A DNA stretch of 64,000 nt from Neisseria sicca (GCF_003044565.1 NZ_POXG01000002.1:372001-436000); one strand, 5' to 3'; positions 17,874 to 27,273 are shown, numbered from the stretch's first letter. Made by a program: numbers and translations. The notes: a model not told the origin generated them from the sequence alone.

Positions 17874-18659
17874 TTAGTGAACGTCTTTCCAATATTCTTT
17901 TTTCAGGAAGTATGCCAAAGGCAGCATCACTGCAAACAAGAACATCAACACGATATAACCGGTACGTTTGCGCTGAAGTTGCGCCGGTTCGCCCATGTAA
18001 ACCAAATAGTTCACCAAATCGCGTACATAAGCATCGTACTCTGTTTGGATGACTTTACCGTTTGGTAAGCGACGGCTGTGTGCGCCGGTAGATTCCCAAT
18101 AAAGCTTGGGTTTCAATTCGCCATGCTCATCTTTAACCATAACCGGTTGACCTTTAGCATCCAACTCAACCGCTTGAACGCCTTGTTGCTCCCACAATGG
18201 GTGCGGCATACCGACTTTATCGAATACGACGTTATTCCAGCCATTAGGACGGGTCGGATCTTTATAGAAGCCGCGCATATAGGCATACAGATAATCCGCG
18301 CCTTTAGAACGGGCAATCAGTGTCAGATCCGGCGGAGCCGCACCAAACCATTTGGCAGCATCTTTAGGATTCATCGCCGCCAGCATAACATCACCGACGT
18401 TGTCTGTCGTAAACATCAGGTTTTTCTTGATTTCTTCGTCAGTCAAACCGATGTCTTTCAGACGGTTGAAACGCATACCGCTTGCCGAGTGGCAGGATAA
18501 GCAGTAGTTGGTGAAAATTTGAGCACCGCGCTGCAAGCTGACTTGGTCGCGCAGGTCAATCTCGACTTTTTCGTAGTGTCCGCCACCGCTGGCGACGGCG
18601 GCACTCATAGGCACTGCCAGTAACAAGGCAGCAAACCAGTTTTTCAGGGTATGTTTCAT
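17874..18659 (-). CDS. petC: Ubiquinol-cytochrome c reductase cytochrome c1
   Basis: A 261-residue cytochrome c1 of the bc1 complex, which passes electrons from the Rieske protein to soluble or membrane cytochrome c in the periplasm. It has a signal peptide (about 1-23), the haem site C53-LS-C56-H57, and a C-terminal membrane anchor (TGYIVLMFLFAVMLPLAYFLKKEYW). The frame allows a start at 18674 that overlaps the petB stop. I prefer 18659 because it gives a normal signal peptide and has GAGGG about 10 bases upstream. Third gene of the petABC operon. Confidence 0.95.
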   Translation of the reverse strand: MKHTLKNWFAALLLAVPMSAAVASGGGHYEKVEIDLRDQVSLQRGAQIFTNYCLSCHSASGMRFNRLKDIGLTDEEIKKNLMFTTDNVGDVMLAAMNPKDAAKWFGAAPPDLTLIARSKGADYLYAYMRGFYKDPTRPNGWNNVVFDKVGMPHPLWEQQGVQAVELDAKGQPVMVKDEHGELKPKLYWESTGAHSRRLPNGKVIQTEYDAYVRDLVNYLVYMGEPAQLQRKRTGYIVLMFLFAVMLPLAYFLKKEYWKDVH

Positions 18660-18673
18660 TTTCGCTGCCCTCA

Positions 18674-20023
18674 TCAGATATTAGTTGCAAACAGGTAAGC
18701 ACCGATGACGGTAATACCGACATAAACAAAGAACATGATTTTTTGTTTAGTGGTGCTCATGGTTACACGTTCTGGAACCGGTTTGTTTGTATCCAGTTTG
18801 GTGTAGAACGGCATACCTAAGAAGAATGCAAAATAGACGACGGACAGAATGCGCGCAACCAAGGTACGGGTATCATTTGCTACTAACGCACCCAAGATAC
18901 CCAGGCCGATGAAGGAAATGATGAACAAAACCAATGCAATTTTGAAAATCGGACCACGGTAGCGGACGGATTTCACCTCACCTTTATCCAACCAAGGCAA
19001 CAGGGCAATCAGGACAACTGCCGCACCCATACCGATTACACCCCAAACCTGAGTACCGAGGAATGAAGGAATCGCACGCAAAATAGCGTAGAACGGGGTA
19101 AAGTACCATACTGGCGCAATGTGTGGCGGTGTTTTCAGCGCGTTTGCCGCGTCAAAGTTCGGGGCTTCAAGGAAGTAGCCACCGCCCTCAGGAGCGAAGA
19201 ACAATACGGAGCAGAAAACAATCAGGAATACGACAACGCCCAAGATGTCTTTGACGGTGTAGTACGGATGGAAAGGAATGCCGTCGAGCGGAACGCCGTT
19301 TTCATCTTTGAGTTTCTTGATTTCCACGCCGTCAGGGTTGTTCGAGCCGACTTCGTGCAAGGCGATGATGTGCGCCACGACCAAACCGAGCAACACTATC
19401 GGCACGGCGATAACGTGCAGGGCGAAGAAGCGGTTCAGGGTAACGTCGGAAACGTTGAAGTCGCCGCGGATCCAAGTAGACAAGTCAGGACCGATGACAG
19501 GGATGGCGGAGAACAGGTTAATAATCACCTGCGCGCCCCAGAAGGACATTTGTCCCCAAGGCAGCAGGTAGCCCATAAAGGCTTCAGCCATCAATGCCAA
19601 GAAAATCAGGGAACCGAAAATCCACACCAATTCGCGCGGTTTTTTGTACGAACCGTAAATCAAGCCGCGGAACATGTGCAGATACACGACGATGAAGAAG
19701 AAAGATGCGCCGGTGGAGTGCATGTAGCGGATAATCCAGCCGCCGGACACGTCGCGCATGATGTACTCTACTGCAGTAAAGGCAGCAGGCAGGTGATAGG
19801 CATTCAGGTTGCCGTCCGGTTTGTAGTTCATGGTCAGGAAGATACCGCTGACGATTTGAATTACGAGGACGAGCAGAGCCAAAGAGCCGAAGTAGTACCA
19901 GAAGTTAAAGTTCTTCGGCGCGTAGTATTGAGCCAAATGCTCATTCCACATTTTAGACAGAGGGAAACGAGCGTCCGTCCAGTCTAACAATGCTTTTGCT
20001 TTGTTATTGGTTTGGTTTGCCAT
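18674..20023 (-). CDS. petB: Ubiquinol-cytochrome c reductase cytochrome b
   Basis: A 449-residue cytochrome b with the membrane helices carrying the two haem b ligands (RYMHSTGASFFFIVVYLHMFRG and HVIAVPIVLLGLVVAHIIALHEVG). The quinol-oxidation motif, usually PEWY, reads PVWY here (IAPVWYFTPFYAILRAIPS), a variant also known from some other proteobacteria. A long C-terminal extension with further membrane helices is present. It lies between petA and petC, with 18 bases to the former and coupling to the latter. Confidence 0.96.
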   Translation of the reverse strand: MANQTNNKAKALLDWTDARFPLSKMWNEHLAQYYAPKNFNFWYYFGSLALLVLVIQIVSGIFLTMNYKPDGNLNAYHLPAAFTAVEYIMRDVSGGWIIRYMHSTGASFFFIVVYLHMFRGLIYGSYKKPRELVWIFGSLIFLALMAEAFMGYLLPWGQMSFWGAQVIINLFSAIPVIGPDLSTWIRGDFNVSDVTLNRFFALHVIAVPIVLLGLVVAHIIALHEVGSNNPDGVEIKKLKDENGVPLDGIPFHPYYTVKDILGVVVFLIVFCSVLFFAPEGGGYFLEAPNFDAANALKTPPHIAPVWYFTPFYAILRAIPSFLGTQVWGVIGMGAAVVLIALLPWLDKGEVKSVRYRGPIFKIALVLFIISFIGLGILGALVANDTRTLVARILSVVYFAFFLGMPFYTKLDTNKPVPERVTMSTTKQKIMFFVYVGITVIGAYLFATNI

Positions 20024-20041
20024 AATTATCGTTCCTTATTT

Positions 20042-20623
20042 TTAGTCTTCGCCTACCAAGACTGTCGTATCGCTCAGATATTTGTAGGGCGGAACAACCA
20101 GGTTGGTCGGTGCAGGAACACCTTTATACACGCGGCCTGCCATGTCGAATTTCGAGCCGTGGCAAGGGCAGAAGAAGCCACCTTTCCAGTCTGCACCCAA
20201 ATCTGCAGGGGCAACGTCGGGACGGTAGGTCGGCGAACAGCCCAAGTGGGTGCAGATACCGATGGCTACAAGGATGTTCGGTTTAATCGAACGGGTCTCG
20301 TTTTTACAGTTTTCGGGCTGATGATCCACATCCGAATTAGGGTCGGCAACCGCGCCGTTCAAACTTTTCAGGTCTTTGAGCTGCTGATCTGTGCGGTTAA
20401 CCACCCAAATCGGCTTACCTTGCCATTCGGCAGTCAACATTTGTCCGGATTCGATTTTACTGACATCGATTTCGACGGCAGCACCTGCGGCCTTGGCTTT
20501 TTCCGATGGGAAAAAGCTTGCCACGAAAGGCGTAGCTACGCCCAAAGCCGCCACACCGCCCGCGCCGCATGTAGCCAGCGTCAGAAAGCGGCGGCGACCG
20601 CTATTGATTTCTTGATTATCCAT
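20042..20623 (-). CDS. petA: Ubiquinol-cytochrome c reductase Rieske iron-sulfur subunit
   Basis: A 193-residue Rieske protein. It has a twin-arginine signal-anchor (GRRRFLTLATCG, residues about 9-20), a membrane helix, and the [2Fe-2S] ligands in CTHLGCSP (about 123-130) and CPCHGSKFD (about 151-159). It accepts electrons from ubiquinol in the bc1 complex. First gene of petABC. The upstream 120 bases are AT-rich and should contain the operon promoter. The bc1 complex here, with the cytochrome c4 gene at 58.4 kb and the ResB/CcsB system at 59-62 kb, forms a consistent respiratory set. Confidence 0.96.
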   Translation of the reverse strand: MDNQEINSGRRRFLTLATCGAGGVAALGVATPFVASFFPSEKAKAAGAAVEIDVSKIESGQMLTAEWQGKPIWVVNRTDQQLKDLKSLNGAVADPNSDVDHQPENCKNETRSIKPNILVAIGICTHLGCSPTYRPDVAPADLGADWKGGFFCPCHGSKFDMAGRVYKGVPAPTNLVVPPYKYLSDTTVLVGED

Positions 20624-20745
20624 TATTCAGTCGTCCTAAAATTTTGGGAATACCGAGCCATTAAACGATGTAATTCTACCTAGTTTGCCGTGATACTCAA
20701 AGCATTATTTAAATTAAGGTAAATTTTCATGACGATTATCAAGAC

Positions 20746-21495
20746 TTAGGCGGGATTATCTTCGTCGAAATGACAGATTTCCAACTCGAAATGCCGGGCT
20801 ACCGCTTCGCCCAAAGCACGGACGCCGTAACGTTCCGTCGCATGGTGTCCCGCGCTGACAAACGCAACGCCTGTTTCATTGGCAAGGTGAAACTGCGCTT
20901 CCGAGATTTCACCAGTCAGATAAGCATCGACACCTTCGTCTATGGTCGTCTGAAAAAATCCCTGCGCACCGCCCGTACACCATGCAATGCGTTTGATTTC
21001 GCGCGACATATCGCCGACGGCTACGGGCTGCCGCCCCAGCGTTGCAGCAATGTGTTGCAACCATTCAGCCAAAGTCTGCGGCGTTTTCAGACGACCTATA
21101 TTCAAAAGGTTCTGTTCGCCGAACTGCCTTTCGACCTCCCAGCCCAACTTCTCGGCAAGCTGCGCGTTGTTGCCCAAGACAGGGTGCGCATCCAGCGGCA
21201 AGTGGTAGCCCACCATATTGATTTGGTGTTGCAATAATGTTTCGATGCGCGCTTTTTTCCAGCCCGTAATCGTTACCGGCTCGCTTTTCCAAAACATTCC
21301 GTGATGCACCAAAAGCATATCCACACCCTGCTCCGCAGCAAAATCGACCGCCGCCTTACTTGCCGTTACCGATGTCGCTATTTTGCCAACCTCCGCCCTG
21401 CCCTCGACCTGCAAACCGTTGGGCGCATAGTCTTTGAACATTCCGACCTGCAACACCTCGTCGCACCACGCCAAAATATCGTTGCGTTTCGCCAT
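20746..21495 (-). CDS. Nif3-like dinuclear metal centre protein
   Basis: A 249-residue Nif3/YbgI/DUF34 family protein. The metal-binding blocks are NGLQVEG near residue 28, VDMLLVHHGMFWK near 62, GYHLPLDAHPVLGNNAQLA near 95, and the C-terminal FVSAGHHATERYGVRALGE. The family forms toroidal hexamers. Its biochemical role is unsettled, with a GTP cyclohydrolase-like activity proposed for some members. I start at 21495 because AAAGGA lies at a good distance upstream and the residues before it are not family-like. Unrelated neighbours on both sides. Confidence 0.9.
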   Translation of the reverse strand: MAKRNDILAWCDEVLQVGMFKDYAPNGLQVEGRAEVGKIATSVTASKAAVDFAAEQGVDMLLVHHGMFWKSEPVTITGWKKARIETLLQHQINMVGYHLPLDAHPVLGNNAQLAEKLGWEVERQFGEQNLLNIGRLKTPQTLAEWLQHIAATLGRQPVAVGDMSREIKRIAWCTGGAQGFFQTTIDEGVDAYLTGEISEAQFHLANETGVAFVSAGHHATERYGVRALGEAVARHFELEICHFDEDNPA

Positions 21496-21512
21496 ATCAT
21501 TCCTTTCAACAC

Positions 21513-21580
21513 ATAGCGGATTGAATTTCATAAAACAAGACGAAGCAACGCCATCCCTGTTTCAAATCAATTCACCGCAT
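21513..21580. repeat. Possible worn mini-Correia element
   Basis: ATAGCGGATTGAATTTCATA at the left and CAAATCAATTCACCGCAT at the right are imperfect inverted ends resembling Correia termini, with ACAAGACGAAGCAACGCC between. Only about 68 bp remain, so this is tentative. It lies between the nif3-like gene and metR. Confidence 0.4.
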
Positions 21581-21726
21581 TCATACAAAATCAGACACAC
21601 ATTCTAACCGCAAACCATGATGCGCCCCAATCCCCATACCGTTCGACACGCGCCCTCATTTACACCCCAGCATGAAATATTTTAATATTGCCCGTCTCAA
21701 AAGGTCGTCTGAAAGCGTAAAAACCA

Positions 21727-22665
21727 ATGGATTCCATCATCGAACTGCGTCATCTCAAAACCCTGCTGGCACTCGAAGAAACCGGCAGCGTATCCCTTGC
21801 CGCCAAGCGCGTCTTCCTGACCCAATCCGCCCTTTCGCACCAAATCCGCGCGCTTGAAAACTATTACGACACCCCCCTGTTCGAGCGCAAATCCACACCC
21901 TTGCGCTTCACGCCCGCCGGCGAACGCCTGTTGCGGCTCGCACGCGAACTCCTCCCGCAAGTTTCCGCCGCCGAGCGCGACCTCGCCCGCATCATCGAAG
22001 GCGAAGCAGGCGAATTGCGCCTGGCAGTCGAATGCCACACCTGTTTCGACTGGCTCATGCCCGCGATGGGCGAATTCCGCCCCATGTGGCCGCAAGTCGA
22101 ATTGGACATCGTTTCCGGCTTTCAGGCAGACCCCGTCGGACTCCTGCTGCAACACCGCGCCGATCTCGCCATCGTATCCGAAGCCGAAAAACAAAACGGC
22201 ATCAGCTTCCGCCCCCTGTTTGCCTACGAAATGGTCGGCATCTGCGCCCAAGACCACCCGCTTGCCGCCAAAACCGTTTGGGAGGCAGAAGACTTCATCG
22301 GCGAAACCCTTATCACCTATCCCGTTCCCGACGAAATGCTCGACCTGCCCAAAAAAATATTGTTGCCCAAAGGCATCAACCCACCGCGCCGCCGCAGCGA
22401 GCTGACCATCGCCATCATCCAACTCGTCGCCAGCAAACGCGGCATTGCCGCCCTGCCCTACTGGACCGTCATGCCCTATCTCGAAAAAGGCTACGTCGTC
22501 CACCGCCAAATCACCGCCAACGGCCTGCAAAGCGAACTCTACGCCGCCACGCGCACCGAAGACTCAGACAAAAGCTATCTCGACAACTTCTGCCAAATCG
22601 TCCGCGAACGCAGCTTCGCCGACCTCCCCGGCTTAAGCGAACTGACAATACCCGGACAGGATTGA
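21727..22665 (+). CDS. metR: LysR-type regulator MetR
   Basis: A 312-residue LysR family regulator that aligns along its length with E. coli MetR, which controls methionine biosynthesis genes using homocysteine as co-effector. The winged helix is at residues 1-65 (ELRHLKTLLALEETGSVSLAA, LTQSALSHQIRALE). Family-specific effector-domain blocks follow: LRLAVECHTCFDWLMPAM, WPQVELDIVSGF, LITYPV and RGIAALPYWTV. An uptake sequence lies 10 bases upstream of the start, so it overlaps the leader. No methionine gene is adjacent, so targets are presumably elsewhere. Confidence 0.9.
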   Translation: MDSIIELRHLKTLLALEETGSVSLAAKRVFLTQSALSHQIRALENYYDTPLFERKSTPLRFTPAGERLLRLARELLPQVSAAERDLARIIEGEAGELRLAVECHTCFDWLMPAMGEFRPMWPQVELDIVSGFQADPVGLLLQHRADLAIVSEAEKQNGISFRPLFAYEMVGICAQDHPLAAKTVWEAEDFIGETLITYPVPDEMLDLPKKILLPKGINPPRRRSELTIAIIQLVASKRGIAALPYWTVMPYLEKGYVVHRQITANGLQSELYAATRTEDSDKSYLDNFCQIVRERSFADLPGLSELTIPGQD

Positions 22666-22717
22666 TGTTTTCTTGAAACAGGGGGTCGCGACACTCACGC
22701 ACTTCGATTTCAATATC

Positions 22718-22765
22718 AAAAGGTCGTCTGAAAACCCAAATCTCAGGTTTTCAGACGACCTTTTT
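22718..22765. terminator. Uptake-sequence inverted repeat between convergent metR and TerC gene
   Basis: AAAAGGTCGTCTGAAAA and its complement form a stem ending in five T. It is positioned to end both convergent transcripts. Confidence 0.75.
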
Positions 22766-22780
22766 ACTTCCTATCCCGAT

Positions 22781-24340
22781 TTAACCTTCTTCAGGCAGTT
22801 TGGTAATTTTCACCCGCTCAATGCGCTGACCGTCTTTTTCAACGACTTGGAAACGCCAGCCGTGGAAGTCGGCAAAATCGCCGACATCTGGAATGCTTTG
22901 CAGCTCTTCCATAATCAGTCCGGCGACGGTGTGGAAGTCGGCATCTTCTTCTTGCGGCGGGAGGTTCAGTTGTGGGGCGAGGTCGACGTATTCAAACGAA
23001 CCGTCCACGGTCAGGCTTTCATCGGCATTTTCTTGAACGGCGGGTTCTTCTTGGCGTTCAAACTCTTCGGGGAATTCGCCGGCGATGGTTTCCAGCAGGT
23101 CTTTCATGGTAACCATGCCCAAAACCGCGCCGAATTCATCGACCACCAAAGCATAATCCGCGCTGCTTTGGCGGAACAATTCAATCGCGCCCAACGCGGT
23201 CGTACTGTCCGGCAGGACTAGCGGCTGACGCAGGACGGCTTGGATATTGAGTTCGCCGGTTTCGAGCAGTTGGGCGAGCAGGTCTTTTTTGTTGATGTAG
23301 CCCAACGGTTCATCCACACCGGCTTTACCGACGACGAGCAGGCGGCTGTACGGAGTATTTTGCAGTTGGGCGTGTTGCTCTTCGCGGCTTTGGGAGATGT
23401 CCAAACGCTCAATGTCGCGACGGGGAATCATGACGCCGAGGATGGGGCGTTCGGCAAGCGTCAGGACGCTGCGTATCATGGATTTTTCGTTTTCCTCAAA
23501 ATGCCCGTCGTCCTCCGCTTCGTCGCCTGCTTTGGCAAGCACGCTTTCGCGTATGCCCATCATGCCCAAGACGTTCTCAGCGGTGCGCTTGCGCCACGAG
23601 CTGCTGATATAGTCGTTTTTGCGGCTGTTGCGTTGCGAAACTTGATTGAACACTTCAATCAGGATGGAGAAGCCGATAGCGGCGTAGAGGTAACCTTTCG
23701 GGATGTGGAAATGGAAGGCTTCGGCGATGAGGCTGAAACCGATCATCAACAGGAAACCCAAACAGAGCATGACGACGGTAGGATGTCTGTCCACAAACTC
23801 CGTCAGCGGTTTACTGGCGGAAATCATGACGGTCATGGCAACAGCAACCGCGCCCATGGCGACGACGATGTGATCGACCATGGCAACGGCCGTGATAACC
23901 GAATCGATGGAAAATACTGCGTCAAGAATCAGGATTTGGGCAACCACGCTCCAAAACCGCGCGTGTTTCTTCTGGCTGTCGGCAACGGCAAACTGGTTAT
24001 GCCCTTCGAGGCGTTCGTGCAGCTCGGTGGTGGCTTTGTAGAGTAGGAAGATACCGCCCGCGAGCATAATCATGTCTTTGCCGGAAACGTCCAACCCGCT
24101 GATGTGGAACAGCGGGCGCGTCAGGGTCATGATGTGTGCCATGAAGCCGAGCATGATGATGCGGATAACGACCGCAAGCCCCAAACCGGTAATACGCGCG
24201 CGGTCGCGTTGGGCGGGTTTGACTTTGTTCGCCAAAATAGCAACGAAGACGAGGTTGTCTATCCCCAAGACAACTTCGAGTACCAGAAGCGTGGCAAAGC
24301 CTATCCAAGTATGCGGCTCTGCCAACCAACTGAAATCCAT
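22781..24340 (-). CDS. TerC family membrane protein with CBS and transporter-associated domains
   Basis: A 519-residue protein. The N-terminal TerC-type membrane domain (about 1-235) contains ATLLVLEVVLGIDNLVFVAILANKV and the matching repeat LILDAVFSIDSVITAVAMVDH, whose aspartates suggest metal binding. A pair of CBS domains follows (about 300-420, RPILGVMIPRRDIERLD, ALVVDEFGAVLGMVTMKDLLETI), and then a CorC/HlyC C-terminal domain (about 435-519). This YegH/YoaE-like layout suggests regulated ion or metal transport, possibly manganese export. The exact substrate is unknown. Confidence 0.88.
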   Translation of the reverse strand: MDFSWLAEPHTWIGFATLLVLEVVLGIDNLVFVAILANKVKPAQRDRARITGLGLAVVIRIIMLGFMAHIMTLTRPLFHISGLDVSGKDMIMLAGGIFLLYKATTELHERLEGHNQFAVADSQKKHARFWSVVAQILILDAVFSIDSVITAVAMVDHIVVAMGAVAVAMTVMISASKPLTEFVDRHPTVVMLCLGFLLMIGFSLIAEAFHFHIPKGYLYAAIGFSILIEVFNQVSQRNSRKNDYISSSWRKRTAENVLGMMGIRESVLAKAGDEAEDDGHFEENEKSMIRSVLTLAERPILGVMIPRRDIERLDISQSREEQHAQLQNTPYSRLLVVGKAGVDEPLGYINKKDLLAQLLETGELNIQAVLRQPLVLPDSTTALGAIELFRQSSADYALVVDEFGAVLGMVTMKDLLETIAGEFPEEFERQEEPAVQENADESLTVDGSFEYVDLAPQLNLPPQEEDADFHTVAGLIMEELQSIPDVGDFADFHGWRFQVVEKDGQRIERVKITKLPEEG

Positions 24341-24373
24341 GATTTTTTTATTCCTTTGTGTTCAAACGCGAAA

Positions 24374-24400
24374 AGGCAGCCTGAAACGCTCAAGCTGCCT
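24374..24400. repeat. Divergent uptake-like inverted repeat
   Basis: AGGCAGCCTGAAA and the facing GCTGCCT form a short hairpin in the leader of the TerC gene. AGGCAGCCTGAAA looks like a mutated uptake sequence. Confidence 0.4.
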
Positions 24401-24527
24401 GATTCATATCGATACGCACAAAAAACGGCGGGCGGTCATGCTGCTCTGCTCTGGGTCTTTCATGTGTGCGTATGTCTCAAGTAAAAGTAATGTAAATAGT
24501 TTAACAGTTTGGAAGACGGATGGCAAA

Positions 24528-24567
24528 AGGTCGTCTGAAAACTGGAATTTGCGTTTTCAGACGACCT
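24528..24567 (-). terminator. Uptake-sequence inverted repeat behind the TfpX-like gene
   Basis: AGGTCGTCTGAAAA and its complement face each other across about 12 bases, 11 bases beyond the stop codon of the minus-strand gene. Confidence 0.7.
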
Positions 24568-24577
24568 GCCAAACCGC

Positions 24578-25399
24578 TTAAATAACCTGCTCTTTAGTTT
24601 TGGTCTCTGCGGCTTTATTCGTCATAAAACCGTCTATCGGCGCATAACCTACGAAATCGGCGTTTTCATCCATGATGACTACCCAGTCTTTTGTACGGCT
24701 ACTGGTCAGAGGCAGGAAGAACAAAGGTTTGCCGGACGAAGATACTTTGGCCGATTTGATGATGTCCGCTTCAGACATATTGCGCGCGGCAGCCAGTTCT
24801 GCCAACGGCTTCATCACGCGGCGGATTTTTTCGCGTTCAGCAGGACCGTCGGGCAGCCACCAATTCGGGCGCATACTCGGCTCGATACCCGTCAGCGACA
24901 AGCTCAGGCTTTCATTGCCTTCATCGACATTGGCAGCCTCGCGTACGCCTACCCGCTCTATACCGAACCAAGGCAGGGTTTTGAAGCCATCTTTGGCTTT
25001 TGCCAAATCCGCCTTATCGATTTCGGCAGCAGTCACAATATTGATACGGTCACGCTCAAAAGCGGCGGCGACAGGACGGGCAAGGGATACGCTGTACAAG
25101 CCGTAAATCAAAGCGGCAAGCTGAATGGCGCCGATTAAGGAAAAATCGACCACGCGCTCACGCATTTTTTTCTTGGGGCTGGCAAGAATCAGGGTCAACA
25201 GCGGACCGCACACGATATCCACCGATACGACCAACTTATACAAATCCAAACCGCCGGTCAGTTCGGCATAGGGAAAGGGATACCAGACTTCAAAAACAAG
25301 CAGCGCCGCCAAGCCCGCCAAAACCAGACTGACAAGCAGATGCAGCGAGGCGCTTTTCACGGCGAAACGCCATCGCGAAACATGTTGAGTATTTTCCAT
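24578..25399 (-). CDS. TfpX/TfpZ-like type IV pilin accessory protein
   Basis: A 273-residue inner-membrane protein. The N-terminal half has three hydrophobic segments (about 18-38, 58-75, 88-106) and the family block WYPFPYAELTGGLDLYKLVVSVDIVCGPLLTLIL, followed by a basic SPKKKMRE loop. The periplasmic C-terminal half is soluble. Proteins of this layout are encoded next to pilin genes in Pseudomonas, Acinetobacter and Neisseria and help assemble or stabilise a cognate pilin. No pilin gene is adjacent here, so the partner is unknown. I infer the family from the membrane block only. Confidence 0.7.
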   Translation of the reverse strand: MENTQHVSRWRFAVKSASLHLLVSLVLAGLAALLVFEVWYPFPYAELTGGLDLYKLVVSVDIVCGPLLTLILASPKKKMRERVVDFSLIGAIQLAALIYGLYSVSLARPVAAAFERDRINIVTAAEIDKADLAKAKDGFKTLPWFGIERVGVREAANVDEGNESLSLSLTGIEPSMRPNWWLPDGPAEREKIRRVMKPLAELAAARNMSEADIIKSAKVSSSGKPLFFLPLTSSRTKDWVVIMDENADFVGYAPIDGFMTNKAAETKTKEQVI

Positions 25400-25549
25400 A
25401 ATGTTTGTCCGTAACGTAATTATTTGAAATATGATTTTTTGAAGACGTCATTATATCGGAATATAAAAGTTTTGCGGAAAACCAAATAAACATTTTTTTA
25501 CATATCCCATGTTAAAATCCGCATTCCTCAAATATTTCAATATGATGTT

Positions 25550-26989
25550 ATGCACGCTTCCGATATTGACACAGACGATGCGGCTCACGAATACCACGCC
25601 GACAATCCCGATTTCCCTGCCAAAACCGTTGTGGCGACGCTGTTTATCGGCGCGTTTTTCGGCTATCTCAACGACACGCTTTTAAATGTCGCGCTCACGC
25701 CGATTATGAAGGACTTCGGGGTCGATAAGACCACCGTCCAATGGCTGACGACGGGCTTTTTGCTGGTGATGGGTGCGTTCACGCCGATTACGGCGGGCGT
25801 GATTCAATGGTTTGAAACGCGCAAGATGGTGTTGTTTACGCAGGCGACGTTTCTGGCGGGTTCGCTGATTTGCGCGTTTGCACCGACTTTCGGGATTCTG
25901 GTCGCGGGGCGGATGGTGCAGGCGGTGTCCGCCGCGTTTTTCGTGCCGCTCCTGTTTAACGGCGTTTTGTCGATTTACCCGCCGAACAAACGCGGAACAG
26001 CAATGGGCGTGATTACCATGATGTTCACCGCCGCGCCCGCGATAGGACCGACGCTGTCGGGCATCATCATCGACCACACGCATTGGCGCGTGCTGTTCGG
26101 ATTTACCGCGCCGTTTATGTTGGCGGCGATGGCATTGGTGGGCAAGTATCTGACGGTTAATTTGAGCACCATCAGCCGTCCGAAGATTGATATTTTGTCT
26201 GCCGTACTGTCGATTGCGGGCTTGGGCGGGCTGGTGTATGCGAGCAGTAATTTCGCTAGTCTGCCGCTGGCGGAATTTATCCTGCTGTTTGCCGCCTCCG
26301 TCGCGCTGGTGGGCTGGTTTGCATACCGCCAGTCCCGCTTGGCGACGCCGCTGCTGAACCTTCGGGCGTTTGAGTATAAACAGTTCCGCCACTGCGTCGT
26401 GATTCTGGCGGGCGCGGTGTTCCTGTTTTTGGGTTTGGAACTGATGATGCCGATGTACACACAGCAGGTGCTGATGCTGACAGGCACGGCGACGGGGCTG
26501 ATTCTGATGCCCGCGAGCATCGCCCAAGCGGTTGCCGCGCCTTTGTTCGGCAAACTGCTGGACAAAAAGGGCGGACGGTTTGTCGTGTTGCCCGCCACGG
26601 TGATGCTGACGGTGTCGCTGGCGGTGTTATGGCTGTTTTTGCGGATTGACACGCAAGTCATGATGCTGACCGCCATGTTCACGCTGATGGCGGTGTCCGT
26701 GTCCGCCTGCGTAACAGGCGAAACCCACGGCTTGAACGCGCTGCCGAAAAAACTCAACCCCCACGGTGCGGCGATTCTGACCACCATCAACCCGATTGCC
26801 GGCGCGGTCGGTGCGGCATTTTTCGTCGGCGCGACCAATATCGGTGAGAAACTGTCCTCCGCCGCCTCGCCGCAACAAGCCATGCTCGACGGCATCCATC
26901 TGGCGATGGGCAGCGCGCTGGTATTGGGCGCGGTGATGGTGTTTTTCGCCATGCGCCTGAAACATCACGAACCGGACAAACAAGTTTGA
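25550..26989 (+). CDS. MFS drug-efflux type transporter (DHA2-like, 14-helix)
   Basis: A 479-residue major facilitator with about 14 membrane segments, similar in layout to EmrB/LmrB-type drug:proton antiporters. Recognisable motifs are NVALTPIMKDFGVDKTTVQWLTTGFLLVMG in helix 1-2, VAGRMVQAVSAAFFVPLL, and GPTLSGIIIDHTHWRVLFGF (motif C region). No EmrA-like adaptor gene is adjacent. The gene is richer in GC than its surroundings and lacks any uptake sequence. The substrate cannot be told. The start lacks an obvious Shine-Dalgarno sequence. Confidence 0.85.
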   Translation: MHASDIDTDDAAHEYHADNPDFPAKTVVATLFIGAFFGYLNDTLLNVALTPIMKDFGVDKTTVQWLTTGFLLVMGAFTPITAGVIQWFETRKMVLFTQATFLAGSLICAFAPTFGILVAGRMVQAVSAAFFVPLLFNGVLSIYPPNKRGTAMGVITMMFTAAPAIGPTLSGIIIDHTHWRVLFGFTAPFMLAAMALVGKYLTVNLSTISRPKIDILSAVLSIAGLGGLVYASSNFASLPLAEFILLFAASVALVGWFAYRQSRLATPLLNLRAFEYKQFRHCVVILAGAVFLFLGLELMMPMYTQQVLMLTGTATGLILMPASIAQAVAAPLFGKLLDKKGGRFVVLPATVMLTVSLAVLWLFLRIDTQVMMLTAMFTLMAVSVSACVTGETHGLNALPKKLNPHGAAILTTINPIAGAVGAAFFVGATNIGEKLSSAASPQQAMLDGIHLAMGSALVLGAVMVFFAMRLKHHEPDKQV

Positions 26990-27079
26990 ACATAAGGTAC
27001 TAAACGGGCATTTGAAAGAAGCCGCAAACAGCGCAAAGAGGTCGTCTGAAAAAATGCAAAAAACGTCAGGACGACAGGT

Positions 27080-27186
27080 TATAGTGGATTAACTTTAAAC
27101 CAGTACAGCGTTGCCTCGCCTTGCCGTACTATTTGTACTGTCTGCGGCTTCGTCGCCTTGTCCTGATTTAAATTTAATCCACTATA
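27080..27186. repeat. Correia element (CREE), short form
   Basis: A 107-bp element with TATAGTGGATTAACTTTAAA at the left and TTTAAATTTAATCCACTATA at the right, in the same orientation as the copy at 17363. It ends 87 bases before fabI, so its outward-facing end lies directly upstream of the fabI promoter region. Confidence 0.93.
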
Positions 27187-27222
27187 TCTCTTGTTTTCTA
27201 TACCGAAACCGCCCCAGTTTGC

Positions 27223-27228
27223 TATAAT
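27223..27228 (+). promoter_or_regulatory. Candidate fabI promoter -10 box
   Basis: A perfect TATAAT (in GCTATAATGC) lies 45 bases before the fabI start. No good -35 box is at standard spacing, so the nearby Correia end or an extended -10 (TGCTATAAT) may contribute. Confidence 0.5.
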
Positions 27229-27273
27229 GCCCAGTTTCATCAAACCGCAATACCACACTTTAAAGGACAAAAA

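Noticed and set aside
19121..19987. A 288-residue open frame antisense to petB.
   Set aside because: It is a shadow of petB codon use, with no recognisable domain or start signal.
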